The position numbers were made by a program, and so were the translations under genes. A DNA stretch of 64,000 bases from positions 1 through 64,000 of the forward strand of contig CAJYTF010000034.1 in the NCBI GenBank assembly GCA_913777665.1. The letters run 5' to 3'. A model generated the notes under the pieces. The model made no database searches and was not told the origin of the DNA. It saw only the letters and a program-made list of their open reading frames with translations. The DNA is from an uncultured Myroides sp. (lineage in GTDB: Bacteria; Bacteroidota; Bacteroidia; Flavobacteriales; Flavobacteriaceae). Shown in pieces: positions 9,569 to 19,298 of this stretch. Each line of letters opens with the position of its first letter. Within the stretch, counting starts at the first letter, position 1.

Positions 9569-10063
9569 TTATTTTTTATTTCTTTTAATATTTCGCTTCT
9601 TTTTTAAACGGTCAACGGTATCGTCTATAAATTGTTTCTTTTCTATATCATAATAATACATGTACATTTTCTTTGCCAGTTTAAGTGCTTTTTTAATTTG
9701 TAACTGTTTTTCATGCAAATGAACTTCTGCCAATTTTATAGCTAAAACATCTATCCCTTTAATTTTTAAAGCAAAGTCGATTAACTTTTCTGCTTCGTTG
9801 TAATCTTCGTTATTTATAAGGGTTTCAATATAATGCGGATACACATCTACCGCGTTTAAATCTACGCTTATTGCTTTTTGAAAGTATGTTTTGGCTTCCT
9901 CATACTGCTTAAACTGTTCTGCCAAAAACCTGCCATACAAACAAAGCGTCTGGGTATTATTTTCGTTGTAAGACAAAGCGTATTCCAGTGACGTTAAGGT
10001 ATCTTCTAAACTATACGGGTAATTATCTAACGCCTGTACTAAATATATATCGATTGATTTCAT
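9569..10063 (-). CDS. TPR-repeat protein
   Basis: A 164-residue protein made mainly of tetratricopeptide-like helices. Repeats are visible at about 26-60 (LEYALSYNENNTQTLCLYGRFLAEQFKQ), 55-90 (YEEAKTYFQKAISVDLNAVDVYPHY) and 90-125 (NEDYNEAEKLIDFALKIKGIDVLAI), followed by a basic tail (KKKRNIKRNKK). There is no signal peptide, so it is likely cytoplasmic and a protein-interaction scaffold. The partner is unknown. It lies about 80 bp upstream of the lipoprotein gene on the same strand, and the two could be co-transcribed, although no shared promoter was identified. Confidence 0.7.
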   Translation of the reverse strand: MKSIDIYLVQALDNYPYSLEDTLTSLEYALSYNENNTQTLCLYGRFLAEQFKQYEEAKTYFQKAISVDLNAVDVYPHYIETLINNEDYNEAEKLIDFALKIKGIDVLAIKLAEVHLHEKQLQIKKALKLAKKMYMYYYDIEKKQFIDDTVDRLKKKRNIKRNKK

Positions 10064-10141
10064 TTTTAAATTTGATTGATTTTGTGCGGATTATCTGCAC
10101 TTGAAAATTATTCTATTAACCCTTTGAGTTTAATTATTTCC

Positions 10142-10288
10142 ACCACATAGAGATATAAATTTTTTTTTATGTTTTTTTTAAGATAATGATAGACGTTTTA
10201 CTTTTCGAATAGCAAACTATGTGAAAAATAATATAATTTTCTATCCCCCTCTTTGACGATTAGTTATAATTCTACTCGTCTATGTGGT
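10142..10288. repeat. AT-rich element with ACCACATAG inverted ends
   Basis: ACCACATAG at 10142-10150 is matched by CTATGTGGT at 10280-10288, enclosing about 130 bp of AT-rich DNA with no gene. A related arrangement is at 49267-49382. Confidence 0.45.
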
Positions 10289-10514
10289 TAATTTTTATTT
10301 ATTTGAATTACCCCCAACGGGTTTCTATTACTAAAAAAGCCCGAAGGTAAACTCCGAGCTTTATGATATTTCTAATAAAAAATTTCTATGAAAAATATAA
10401 ACCACGAAGATTCTGCGCCGGATTTACCAGCGAGCAAGTACCAAAAGTGTTCATTCTTACCATCATATCTTCAATTATTAAGTGATTACTATTCAGCAAA
10501 TATACTGATTTATT
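10289..10514. other. Intergenic, no gene seen
   Basis: AT-rich spacer between the repeat element and the DUF4230 gene. An imperfect hairpin (AAAGCCCGAAG against CTCCGAGCTTT) at about 10337-10362 could end transcription, but the fit is poor. Confidence 0.35.
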
Positions 10515-11135
10515 TTATAACTGTATCAATTCATTAAAATCGGCGGTGTTTGTAATGGTTTCATCCTGATATTTTAGCGTCCAACCTAAAGACTGCGTTA
10601 CCACCAAAAACTTACTCAACTCGCTTACCAATCGGTTTTTTGCATTGGCTTGGATGTTCGATTTCAATATTTTTTCATGAAACTGTTTTTTTACGCTTTC
10701 TTGAATGGTGTTGTAATCGTTACCTTTAAAGGCGTTAAACCGAGATTCTTCTACATCGTAAATTTTAATATCGGGATTGATCTTTATTTCTTCCTTCGGA
10801 ATAAAAGTAATTTTTACAACTTTGTTAGTTTCATCAACATTATATTCTAACTTCGATAAATCGTACATAATCTGTACATCGGCGTTTACAACTACCAGCG
10901 CTTTTTTATCGAAACTCATTAAATTCATAAACGATTTCTCGTCTTTGTAATTGTAAATCTGCGATATTTTGGCTTCGTTTACCACCAGTTTACTCACGTT
11001 TTTCATTTGCTGCTGAATAAGTTCGGTATCGGGCAACACTTCGTTCTTTTTATCGACTTTGCGCATAATAAAAAAGGTAAGCAGGCTGCCTAAAGCAACA
11101 CAGATCAGGGCAAATATTGAGGCTTTTTTTGTCAT
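10515..11135 (-). CDS. DUF4230 membrane-anchored protein
   Basis: A 206-residue protein with one N-terminal transmembrane segment (about 7-24, IFALICVALGSLLTFFI) and an extracytoplasmic domain that I recognise as DUF4230 by pattern (VNEAKISQIYNYKDEKSF, IYDVEESRFNAF, LKSNIQANAKNRLVSELSKF). DUF4230 proteins are common in Bacteroidota and Firmicutes and have no assigned function. Its ATG follows 1 bp after the GSCFA stop, so it is almost certainly the last gene of the ABM-GSCFA-DUF4230 operon. Confidence 0.75.
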   Translation of the reverse strand: MTKKASIFALICVALGSLLTFFIMRKVDKKNEVLPDTELIQQQMKNVSKLVVNEAKISQIYNYKDEKSFMNLMSFDKKALVVVNADVQIMYDLSKLEYNVDETNKVVKITFIPKEEIKINPDIKIYDVEESRFNAFKGNDYNTIQESVKKQFHEKILKSNIQANAKNRLVSELSKFLVVTQSLGWTLKYQDETITNTADFNELIQL

Positions 11136-11136
11136 A

Positions 11137-12090
11137 CTATCTAAAATTCATAAATGGATATTCTTCCAGCAAATCAGCCAATTTTAATGCCAGTTTATCT
11201 AAAAACTGCTGATGCGCTTCTGTATACGGATTAAACGGACGGTGTGCCAAACCTTTCTGAACCTCATCGACTTTTTTCATGGTTGATAAAATTTCCGGAT
11301 CGATACAATTTTGAACGAACGATTCCCATATATAATCAACCGCCAGTTCGTTTGGATGAATCAAATCTTTGCCGTAAAAACGATAATCACGCAATTCATC
11401 CATCATGATTTCGTACGAAGGGAAATAATAGTTCAAACTTTGATTTTCCTGTAAATGCTGATGCAGTGCCGCAACCAAATGCGCTTTACTGTGTTGATTT
11501 TCCACAAAACCGTCTTTAATGTGCCTAACAGGTGAAATGGTATAAATAATCTGAATATTTGAATTGATCTGACGTAATCCTGTTTCGATCTGAAAAATAG
11601 CTTGCTGACAATCATCAATCGACAATAATTCTTTCTGAAATTTCTGTTGTGGAACTTTATGACAGTTCGCAACGATTTCGTTGGTTTCAATGAATCGATA
11701 AACCCACGCCGTTCCTAGTGTTATAATAAAATGCGATGCTTGCTCTATATTGCTTCTAAAATCAATAATTCGGTGATTCAACGCCTCAACAATATCTTCC
11801 TGTTCCAGTTCGTTTAAATCGGAATGTGCATGGAAACAACTCCATATTTCGTTGTGCAGAAAAACATCGGTATTCGAAAAAACCTTATTGTTTACCGCAT
11901 ATTGCACAAGGGTCGATATTGCCTGCGGATGAAATAAAATTCCCAACGGATTCACCGTATTTACAAACTGATACTGCTTAAATCGTTGCGCCATATTTAC
12001 GGCAAAACAACTGCCCACACTGACTATTTTTGAGTGGTAATTGATTTTGTTTTTTAACGGCTGAATGGGAACAAAAGTTTGTAACTGCAT
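11137..12090 (-). CDS. GSCFA-domain protein
   Basis: A 317-residue protein with the defining motif SVGSCFA (about 24-30), the nucleophile-containing block of a GDSL/SGNH-like fold, and the later LIHPNELAVDYIWESF block typical of the family (about residues 240-255). Members are presumed lipases, acyl-esterases or hydrolases, but no substrate is known. There is no signal peptide. It lies between the ABM-like gene and DUF4230 on the minus strand, with tight spacing to the latter, so it is likely in the same transcript. Confidence 0.85.
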   Translation of the reverse strand: MQLQTFVPIQPLKNKINYHSKIVSVGSCFAVNMAQRFKQYQFVNTVNPLGILFHPQAISTLVQYAVNNKVFSNTDVFLHNEIWSCFHAHSDLNELEQEDIVEALNHRIIDFRSNIEQASHFIITLGTAWVYRFIETNEIVANCHKVPQQKFQKELLSIDDCQQAIFQIETGLRQINSNIQIIYTISPVRHIKDGFVENQHSKAHLVAALHQHLQENQSLNYYFPSYEIMMDELRDYRFYGKDLIHPNELAVDYIWESFVQNCIDPEILSTMKKVDEVQKGLAHRPFNPYTEAHQQFLDKLALKLADLLEEYPFMNFR

Positions 12091-12111
12091 GTTTTTCTGT
12101 AAAATTACAAA

Positions 12112-12471
12112 CTATCTTTTAAAATAAGCAGTCATATCTTCGCCGCTTTTTTGTTCCAAAGTATAATCATCGCACGAATACATGTGAATACCTTCAAAAA
12201 TCACGTTTGGACCTTCAATTACCATTTCATCGGCTTCCTGTAAAAAAGCTTTTAAGATCAATCCTCTTTTATGTTCTTCGTAAGCTTCTTTAGATTCGAA
12301 TATTTTTAGATTTAAGAATTTATTCGGATCGATCTGATCAATCATATTGGTTACATGTAAAGTTCCCAATTCGTTTTGTACTAACGCATCGGCTTCTTTT
12401 CGCACCAGATTAAAAAACGATTCTCTTTTATCGGGAAAAACCCGATACGCTACAATTACTACATATCTCAT
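12112..12471 (-). CDS. Antibiotic-biosynthesis-monooxygenase (ABM)-like protein
   Basis: A 119-residue protein of the ABM/dimeric alpha-beta barrel family. It has the standard N-terminal strand (VVIVAYRVFPDKRESFFNLV), the EADALVQNELGTLHV helix-strand block and FESKEAYEEHKRG. Relatives include quinol monooxygenases and small stress-linked oxidoreductases; the true substrate cannot be read from sequence. It is the first gene of the ABM-GSCFA-DUF4230 run. The 14-bp repeat proposed as the element's left end starts 10 bp upstream of its ATG, so integration has probably replaced whatever lay upstream, perhaps tyrS and its terminator. Confidence 0.75.
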   Translation of the reverse strand: MRYVVIVAYRVFPDKRESFFNLVRKEADALVQNELGTLHVTNMIDQIDPNKFLNLKIFESKEAYEEHKRGLILKAFLQEADEMVIEGPNVIFEGIHMYSCDDYTLEQKSGEDMTAYFKR

Positions 12472-12480
12472 AACTTGATT

Positions 12481-12494
12481 TTTATTTTAAAGTT
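12481..12494 (+). other. Candidate attL core repeat
   Basis: TTTATTTTAAAGTT, identical to 37943-37956 in the same orientation. It is AT-rich, so coincidence is possible, but it brackets all mobile-element genes. Confidence 0.5.
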
Positions 12495-12555
12495 TTCAGG
12501 AAAAAGCTGTATCGGTTGAATACTAAGCTTTTATAAAGATTATCAAAAAAGTCAG

Positions 12556-12573
12556 GTAACGATTTGGTAACGG
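12556..12573 (+). repeat. Paired GTAAC repeat inside the left end (candidate integrase arm site)
   Basis: GTAACGATTTGGTAACGG closely resembles GTAACGTTTTAGTAACC at 37800-37816 near the other end. Paired short repeats inside both ends fit arm-type integrase sites. Confidence 0.4.
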
Positions 12574-12801
12574 TGCTTATTGCTTTGTTTTTCAACGTGT
12601 TTCCGTTAGCTCATAGCAAATATATGAAAAATCGATGAATATCTATCTATTTTTAATCCATACTAAAATTGGAGAATAAGATTTATTTGCAAACATTTAT
12701 AGCCCCTTATATAATTTAAAATACTTGTCTTATAATTAGAGGATATAAGTTGTTTATGAGCTTGATTTCTTTTTAATTAAGCTTTCTTTTGAAAAAAATA
12801 G
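12574..12801. other. Non-coding left end of the element
   Basis: AT-rich DNA between the GTAAC pair and the operon terminator; no gene seen. Confidence 0.4.
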
Positions 12802-12843
12802 AGATTCTTAAGTCAAGATTTACTTTACCCGACTTAAGAATCT
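12802..12843 (-). terminator. Terminator of the restriction-modification operon
   Basis: A perfect 13-bp stem (AGATTCTTAAGTC and its complement) with a 16-nt loop, about 20 bp past the res stop codon. Confidence 0.65.
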
Positions 12844-12863
12844 ATATACTTTCTTCCATTGGC

Positions 12864-15518
12864 TTAATTTATTAACTGTCCAACTTTATTCACTACCTTA
12901 TATTCTAAATCTTCAAATTCTTCAAAATGCGCTTTTCCGCATTTAATTTTCATTTGTTCGTCTCCGCTTAGTTTTGACAAGTCAACTTGTTCCGTTCCTG
13001 TATCTTTTGTCTCAGCTACAAAATAAATTTTTTGCTCGTCTTCAAATACCAATGCCCAATCAGGATTATAATTCCCTATTGGTGTTGGTATTTTAAACCA
13101 ATTTGGTAATTTGAAATAGAATTTTATTTGCTCACTCGTTTCACAATCTTTAGCAAATTTACTTTCCACTCCTGAATCTAAAGGCACAAATTCTTCATAA
13201 ATAGTTTTGGAAGAATCTGAAACTTTAAATGAAAAGTCATTTAAGTACACTTCCAGCTCTTGTGCTTCAAATAAAGCCATTTCATACTCTTTACCTCCTA
13301 TTTTTTGATATTTGATTCCGTCAATCATTAAATCATATAACGTTCGCTTTATGGCTTGCGTAGCCAAGTCTAAAAATAGTTGAGGGTTGATAATAATATC
13401 TTCAATTCTTCCTGATTGACTCAATATTGCTTCAATTGTAGATCGTGTCAGTTCTGTTTTGCTTTGAATATAACCTAACACGTCAGGGATTTTCCAAGAA
13501 TAGCTTCCGTAAGATTCTATTTTTTCTCCAACATAATTTGTACCAACACCTTCAGTCGTCATTGTGATTCCAATTTTTGTGGAGCGAATAGAAGGTGATT
13601 TAATTTCAGGTAAATCTTTAATTGCTTTTGCAGTCAAAGTTATTAACTCGTTTGTTTTGTAATCTACTCTATAAGTAGTTTTCTTTTTCAGTTTCCCCCA
13701 AATTTCTAAGAATTTAGGGTCGGCTTCAAAACCTTTGCGATACTTGATGGCTGTTCTTGTTTGTTTATTTTTTATTCTACCTCTAAATGATACTCCGCAA
13801 TCCTCTTCTATTTCATTTTGAAGTGCTTTTGCAAAATCATCATAAGCTTCATTGGCAATAATAGTCAAACGGTTTATGTTTTGGTCGTATGTTCGTTTAC
13901 CAGTTTGGTCAACAGCTAAACGTAAGCCTCTACCAATTTCTTGACGTTTTTTAATATCTGATTTGGTTTCATTCAATGTGCAAATTTGAAATACATTTGG
14001 GTTGTCCCAACCTTCACGAAGTGCAGAATGTGAGAAGATGAAACGCAAAGAATAGTCTAATCCTAACAACTTCTCTTTGTCTTTCATTATCAAACTATAT
14101 GTATCATCATCTGCTTTTGTTTCACCCGAAGTGTCTTTAAAAGCCCCTTTTTTATCTTGCGAAAAATAACCATTATGGATTTCATTAACAGAAAATTTAT
14201 CCAACTCTTTAAAAGCTGGTTTTGAAATGTATTCTTGATAAATTTCTTCAAACCATTCTGCAAATTTTCCTTTTATAGGATTTCCAGTAGCATCATAACT
14301 GCGGTAATTTGCAACCTTGTCAATAAAGAACAACGACAAAACTTTAATACCTAATTTGTTCAGGCGTTTTTCTTTCTTTAAATGTTCTTCAATCGTTTTG
14401 CGGATTTGGAACTTCATTATTTCATCCATTAAATCGCCTTGACTATCACCTTTGTATAATAGATTTCCGTTAGAAATTGAAATACATTGATTTACAGCAT
14501 CAATTTCTTCAATGATATAGCCATCTGCATATATTTCTCTTTCATTGGAAAGTTTGTATAAATCATCGCCTACTTTAACAGTAATTGTTTTCTTCTTTAC
14601 TCTATTATTTTCATTACTATTTATGGCAACTTTTGCAGTTACTTTTGTCTTCGTAGCGGTTATGGATTCCACAGAAACAAAAGCATCATTATAGGCATTT
14701 TCCTCAATGATAGAATCTACCTCAATTTGTTTAACCAATCCTAAATCATAAGCCTTCACAGGATTTAAACTGTAAGTAAGGTTGTATAATTTTTTGTGGG
14801 TTGCCGAATAGCGAAGCGTACAAAGGGCTTTTAAGTTATCTATGGCTGTAATACGCTTTTCGGTTTCCATATTTTGCGGTTCGTCTACAATCACAATAGG
14901 GTGCGTAGCCTGAATAAACTCAACTGGTTTTTGTCCGTTTAGTTTGTCATTAGGCTTATTTATAATATTTTCGTCTTTAGCAAAAGAATCAATATTAATC
15001 ACCAAAACTTCAATGTTGTTGGTCGTTGCAAAACCCCTTAAAGTGGAAACTTTGGTACTGTCATAAACCTGAAAATTAATAGGAACATTGTCGTAAAGTG
15101 TTTGGAAATGTTCGTGTGTAATTTCCAGATTCTTCAAAACTCCTTCACGAATAGCCACCGAAGGCACAACAATGACAAATTTTTTGAAATCGTACAATTT
15201 ATTCAGTTCGTAAATTGTACGCAGATAGACATACGTTTTACCTGTTCCAGTTTCCATTTCTATAGAAAAGTGCATCCCATCCAACTTATCCGAAACTTTA
15301 ATTTCGTTATTTGCCTGTATGCCTTGCAGATTTGAAAGAATTTGGCTTTCTGATAAAATCAGATTATTACTGACACCATTTATCAAGTTTAAAGTACCTT
15401 TTTCTTTTAGGTCAAATTCCAAAATAGAATCTTCCAAAGGTTGTCCTTCAAATAAATCTGTAATGGCTTTTATAGCTTCCTGTTGATAAGCTAAATTTGA
15501 TTCAAAACTTAACTTCAT
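12864..15518 (-). CDS. Type III restriction subunit Res (SF2 helicase-nuclease)
   Basis: An 884-residue restriction subunit. The Walker A motif is METGTGKTYVYL (about 88-99), motif II is VIVDEPQN (about 209-216), and GRGLRL in the C-terminal RecA domain marks motif VI. The C terminus carries a PD-(D/E)XK nuclease core: NYNPDWALVF (P819, D820) then FVAETK (E836, K838). With Mod it should translocate on DNA and cut near unmodified sites; this follows from the type III family. Its start overlaps the upstream nuclease-like gene by 4 bp (ATGA), so it is translationally coupled and last in a five-gene operon. Confidence 0.9.
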   Translation of the reverse strand: MKLSFESNLAYQQEAIKAITDLFEGQPLEDSILEFDLKEKGTLNLINGVSNNLILSESQILSNLQGIQANNEIKVSDKLDGMHFSIEMETGTGKTYVYLRTIYELNKLYDFKKFVIVVPSVAIREGVLKNLEITHEHFQTLYDNVPINFQVYDSTKVSTLRGFATTNNIEVLVINIDSFAKDENIINKPNDKLNGQKPVEFIQATHPIVIVDEPQNMETEKRITAIDNLKALCTLRYSATHKKLYNLTYSLNPVKAYDLGLVKQIEVDSIIEENAYNDAFVSVESITATKTKVTAKVAINSNENNRVKKKTITVKVGDDLYKLSNEREIYADGYIIEEIDAVNQCISISNGNLLYKGDSQGDLMDEIMKFQIRKTIEEHLKKEKRLNKLGIKVLSLFFIDKVANYRSYDATGNPIKGKFAEWFEEIYQEYISKPAFKELDKFSVNEIHNGYFSQDKKGAFKDTSGETKADDDTYSLIMKDKEKLLGLDYSLRFIFSHSALREGWDNPNVFQICTLNETKSDIKKRQEIGRGLRLAVDQTGKRTYDQNINRLTIIANEAYDDFAKALQNEIEEDCGVSFRGRIKNKQTRTAIKYRKGFEADPKFLEIWGKLKKKTTYRVDYKTNELITLTAKAIKDLPEIKSPSIRSTKIGITMTTEGVGTNYVGEKIESYGSYSWKIPDVLGYIQSKTELTRSTIEAILSQSGRIEDIIINPQLFLDLATQAIKRTLYDLMIDGIKYQKIGGKEYEMALFEAQELEVYLNDFSFKVSDSSKTIYEEFVPLDSGVESKFAKDCETSEQIKFYFKLPNWFKIPTPIGNYNPDWALVFEDEQKIYFVAETKDTGTEQVDLSKLSGDEQMKIKCGKAHFEEFEDLEYKVVNKVGQLIN

Positions 15519-16180
15519 TGAATTTCCTTTGAAAAGTTAAACATTAAGTGGTAAAGCATAACACTATCTTCTGCCAGATTGTGCCGAGAGCAATAGGAGA
15601 AAGGAAAATCTTTGACAATTTCCCTATATTGTAATTCTTCCGTTGTATTTACCTCTGAAAAATTGTTTGCTAACAAGTTATTAATGGAAGTTACATTGGC
15701 ATTAATATCCATTGGTTCTACCACAAAACCAATCATTCCGTTTGTTTTATAGTGGGTTGAATAAGTAGTTGAAGCAAATCTATACATTCCATCTTTGATA
15801 TATTTTGCATTTAAACCAGTTGTTCCATTAAGGTTCGTAGCATCAAGTCTTTTACATTCAATAATGTAATATGCATTTGTATCCTGAAAGGTATTTTGCG
15901 TTTGAATTTTTATATCAGTTCTACCTATACTTCTGTCTTCTGGAACCTCCCTGTCAAACAAATAGTCAGTTAATTTAATCTTTTTTCTAATTGAATTGTC
16001 TTTCAGGTAATTTATCAATATTACATCCCTTATAGCATTTTCATTATTAGTTAGCGATACTTTGTCAGAAATCATTAAATTATAACAATAAATGATTTTT
16101 GAAAGTATGTCTTCAAATTCAGCATTATAGAAAACGCCGTTATAGTCATAGCCGGAGGCATTTAGTTCTGTAAATATCAT
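15515..16180 (-). CDS. PD-(D/E)XK nuclease-like protein inside a type III RM operon
   Basis: A 221-residue protein with no family I recognise by name. The arrangement GRTDIKIQT (D89) followed by YYIIECKRLD (E108, K110) fits a PD-(D/E)XK nuclease core, and flanking helices are consistent with that fold. Both ends overlap neighbours by 4 bp (ATGA), so it is co-translated with the methylase before it and the helicase after it. A standalone nuclease between Mod and Res is not part of standard type III systems. It could be a cutting subunit that partners the 1036-residue methylase, a recognition factor or an inhibitor; activity is inferred from motif spacing only. Confidence 0.6.
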   Translation of the reverse strand: MIFTELNASGYDYNGVFYNAEFEDILSKIIYCYNLMISDKVSLTNNENAIRDVILINYLKDNSIRKKIKLTDYLFDREVPEDRSIGRTDIKIQTQNTFQDTNAYYIIECKRLDATNLNGTTGLNAKYIKDGMYRFASTTYSTHYKTNGMIGFVVEPMDINANVTSINNLLANNFSEVNTTEELQYREIVKDFPFSYCSRHNLAEDSVMLYHLMFNFSKEIQ

Positions 16181-19100
16181 ATCCCTTTCTTTCCAGCTTT
16201 AAGAATGGCATCAGCAAACTCATTTACATCTAAATAACCAATGGCTTTGTGCCAAAGTCGCTTTTCATTCGGTTTAAAAATATAGAAATAGTCCTTTTCA
16301 AATCCTCTTATGTCTTTCTGTACAAAGAGTTTGTCCGTGACTTTTTCAGAACTTATTTTTGTTAGGAGTGATATTATTTCCCAATCACTGTCTTGTTTGT
16401 TTACAGGTACAATAGTCTTTTTAAAGGAGGAAGTAGAAACTAGTTTAAAAAACATACCAACAATTTGGTTGGTATGCCAAATTTCTACAACAAATCTTTT
16501 ATCTTCTTTTTCTAATTTTGATTTAAAACGTTCTACAAAAACGGATGCATAATTATTAAGAATTTCATCATTTAGATTTATTGTTGAAAATAATTTATTT
16601 TTGTCATTATCGTTTCCAACTATTAAATTGAGGTTAATCTCCAAAGCATAATTAATTAGGGATAATTCAACATCATCTAATTCTAATTCCTCGTAAATCG
16701 ATTTATTTATGTTATTCAATTCAGAGTTTACACTGCTTTCTAAATTATGAATTTTATGATTATCAATTAGTACTTCTTTTTTCTCTAAATAAATTTCGTG
16801 TTTATATTTCTCAATACTCTCAATATTCTTCTTTACATTTAATTCAAGATAAGGTAAACTAAATCTATTATAATTTTGAACCTGCTCCCTTTCTATCCCA
16901 ATAGAAACAAAAGTATTAATGGAATAATAGGCAAATAGATTTGATGAAAAAATGGCAGAAATATCAAATAATGATGAAATATCATTTCCATTTAAAGGCT
17001 TAATTGATGTAATACCATCTTTAAAAATTATATCTTTCCTTGCAATCGAATTCTTAACAGTGAGAGTATTCATATCAAGTCCTTTCCTAGTTAATAGCAT
17101 TGGGGCTTGATAGATTTTCACATCTTTAATAATATCGATTTTTTCTTTTTCTAATAATTCTACTTTTTCATAGTCTATAAAATAGGATTGAATAGCATTT
17201 GTTTTTACAAAAGGTATATTTTCAATTCCTGATGTGTCTTTAGGGCTATCCAAAGCTTTGGATCTGCTATGAAAACCTGTAGAATGAATAAATTTATCTT
17301 TATCTCCAATAATTTCTTTTATACTAGGAAAACCATTTTTTATTCTTCTAACAAAATTGAAGTCCAGGTAGGAACCATATACCAACACTTTCCATAACCA
17401 ATCAAATTCTTTTAATTTGTCTTGCTGTATTCGCTTATAATCACTTCTATTTATCGTGAATATTTTAAACAAAGAGAAAAATCTACTTTGTTTCAATGAA
17501 ATATGATGTACAATATTACTATCCGTATTTAACCCATTTGCATAACGATAAAAAATAACGGCAGCAGGTGCGACAGCAGGTTTATTTGATTTTTCAAATA
17601 CTTCATATCTTACTGGTGCTAACTCAAATACTTTGTCAATAAAATATTCTTCAAGTAAATATTGTCTGAACGGGCTATATTCCTCTTTATTGTACCCCAA
17701 ATTATACAAGCTACTGCTTCGTATTATGAATGCAATTTGTGTATGACTATTACAAAAATCACTCACTCTTAATACAAACCCTTCAGCTATTTCATTGTTA
17801 TTGATAGCTATATTAAATTTCTTTTTTAAAGGCTTTTCATTATTTTTTCTATTCTTTAAATAACTCTTACCAAGTTCATTCATTCCATTTCCTTTCCAAG
17901 GAGGATTCCCTAGAATAAAATCAAACTCAATATCATTTAATTGATTGTTAAATGTAGCATTTGCATCAAAAAAATCTGCTTCAAAGAAATTCTCATTAAA
18001 AAGAATGGGAAACTTAAAAGTTTCTATTGCAGGAGGCTCTAAGTAATCCAATAAAGTAAGGTAGATTGAAAAAACAGCAACTTGTACAGCACTTAAATCC
18101 TTGTCAATACCATAGATGTTTTCTTTAGCTAAATTTTTTATAGCTGTTTTGAATTTCTCATCCTTAACCTTAATACCTGTATCTTCAATATATTTTTCAA
18201 TAATTTTCCGAAGTGTTTCTACAAGGAAAATTCCAGAACCACAAGCTGGATCCAGTACTTTGCAATAGGAATAATTACGCGATTCATTGGATAAAACCTT
18301 GTTAACCTTAACATCTAACTGATTATTTTTTGATAAGTGTTTTTCTACCGTTTCTTTCAGAATGTAATCAACCAAAAAAAGTGGTGTATAATAAGCCCCC
18401 TCTTCTTGTTGATTGTCCTTGCCTATAAACATTTCATAGACATTACTAATAAATTCAATCGGTATGATTGAAAAATCGTACAACTCAAAAAGTGACGGTT
18501 GGTTCTTCGCAATATCCTCTCCGAGCAATAATCTCTTTAATACTCGATAATCATCTTTACCAACTTGCTTATACTCACTTGATGATAATGGGAATAAATC
18601 ACCATTAAACCCCTTGTCTTTATTCTCTATGTATTCAAAAAAAGCTTGTATTCTTTCAGGATTATCTAATAATTCACAAAATTCTATATTAGACCAATTA
18701 CGTGATTTTCCATCAAATTTCATTTTAACTTTTCGGTCAATTAAATATCGAACGAATATGATTTTCCCTAAAAGAGCATTAACAAGCTTGGCTCTATTCT
18801 CATTGCCCTCAACAAGGATTTCACGTGCAGCTTTAATATTTTGAAGCAAATGATAATCTACACGATTTTTATAATCTAAGTGTTCTTTGTATTGCTCCCA
18901 AGCTCTTCCTGTTACTAATTCAAAGTAGGTAAAGTTTGTAAGCTTATTAATATCCCCAAGCTTTTCTAACGATTTATTCTCTTTTAAATAATTGAATCCG
19001 TTGAAAATAGCAACGCTTCCATTATCAATAAAAATAGCAATTGGACATTCATTAAAATTCCAAATCGCCTCGTGCAGTTCAGACTTGTTTTTACTGTTTT

Positions 19101-19287
19101 CAAAAAACAAGATCATGGGTTTATTATCAAACACAAAAATAGCATCAGGCTCAATTTTGCGTTCAATTAATCTTTTCACCCTATTGGGAAAAGAGGTTTC
19201 GGTTTTCCATTTATTCTCTTTTGTAAGGAAAAGACCGTTATCCTTACTTAAACCGAGCTTCGAAAATATTTCATTTAAATTTTTCAT
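16177..19287 (-). CDS. Eco57I-type adenine methyltransferase inside a type III RM operon
   Basis: A 1036-residue protein. The central N6-adenine methyltransferase has GAYYTPLFLVDYIL (about 298-310), DPACGSGIFLVETL (346-359, AdoMet site) and ILGNPPW (458-464, catalytic). The C-terminal 500 or so residues are probably the target-recognition region. Type IIG relatives have a PD-(D/E)XK nuclease at the N terminus; here the equivalent PDAIFVFDNKPMILFFENSK (47-66) has Ser where the catalytic Lys is expected, so the nuclease looks inactive. That fits with a separate nuclease-like gene immediately downstream. The start is 11 bp after the mod stop and the end overlaps the nuclease gene by 4 bp. Confidence 0.85.
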   Translation of the reverse strand: MKNLNEIFSKLGLSKDNGLFLTKENKWKTETSFPNRVKRLIERKIEPDAIFVFDNKPMILFFENSKNKSELHEAIWNFNECPIAIFIDNGSVAIFNGFNYLKENKSLEKLGDINKLTNFTYFELVTGRAWEQYKEHLDYKNRVDYHLLQNIKAAREILVEGNENRAKLVNALLGKIIFVRYLIDRKVKMKFDGKSRNWSNIEFCELLDNPERIQAFFEYIENKDKGFNGDLFPLSSSEYKQVGKDDYRVLKRLLLGEDIAKNQPSLFELYDFSIIPIEFISNVYEMFIGKDNQQEEGAYYTPLFLVDYILKETVEKHLSKNNQLDVKVNKVLSNESRNYSYCKVLDPACGSGIFLVETLRKIIEKYIEDTGIKVKDEKFKTAIKNLAKENIYGIDKDLSAVQVAVFSIYLTLLDYLEPPAIETFKFPILFNENFFEADFFDANATFNNQLNDIEFDFILGNPPWKGNGMNELGKSYLKNRKNNEKPLKKKFNIAINNNEIAEGFVLRVSDFCNSHTQIAFIIRSSSLYNLGYNKEEYSPFRQYLLEEYFIDKVFELAPVRYEVFEKSNKPAVAPAAVIFYRYANGLNTDSNIVHHISLKQSRFFSLFKIFTINRSDYKRIQQDKLKEFDWLWKVLVYGSYLDFNFVRRIKNGFPSIKEIIGDKDKFIHSTGFHSRSKALDSPKDTSGIENIPFVKTNAIQSYFIDYEKVELLEKEKIDIIKDVKIYQAPMLLTRKGLDMNTLTVKNSIARKDIIFKDGITSIKPLNGNDISSLFDISAIFSSNLFAYYSINTFVSIGIEREQVQNYNRFSLPYLELNVKKNIESIEKYKHEIYLEKKEVLIDNHKIHNLESSVNSELNNINKSIYEELELDDVELSLINYALEINLNLIVGNDNDKNKLFSTINLNDEILNNYASVFVERFKSKLEKEDKRFVVEIWHTNQIVGMFFKLVSTSSFKKTIVPVNKQDSDWEIISLLTKISSEKVTDKLFVQKDIRGFEKDYFYIFKPNEKRLWHKAIGYLDVNEFADAILKAGKKGI

Positions 19288-19298
19288 TTGCTCTTTTC

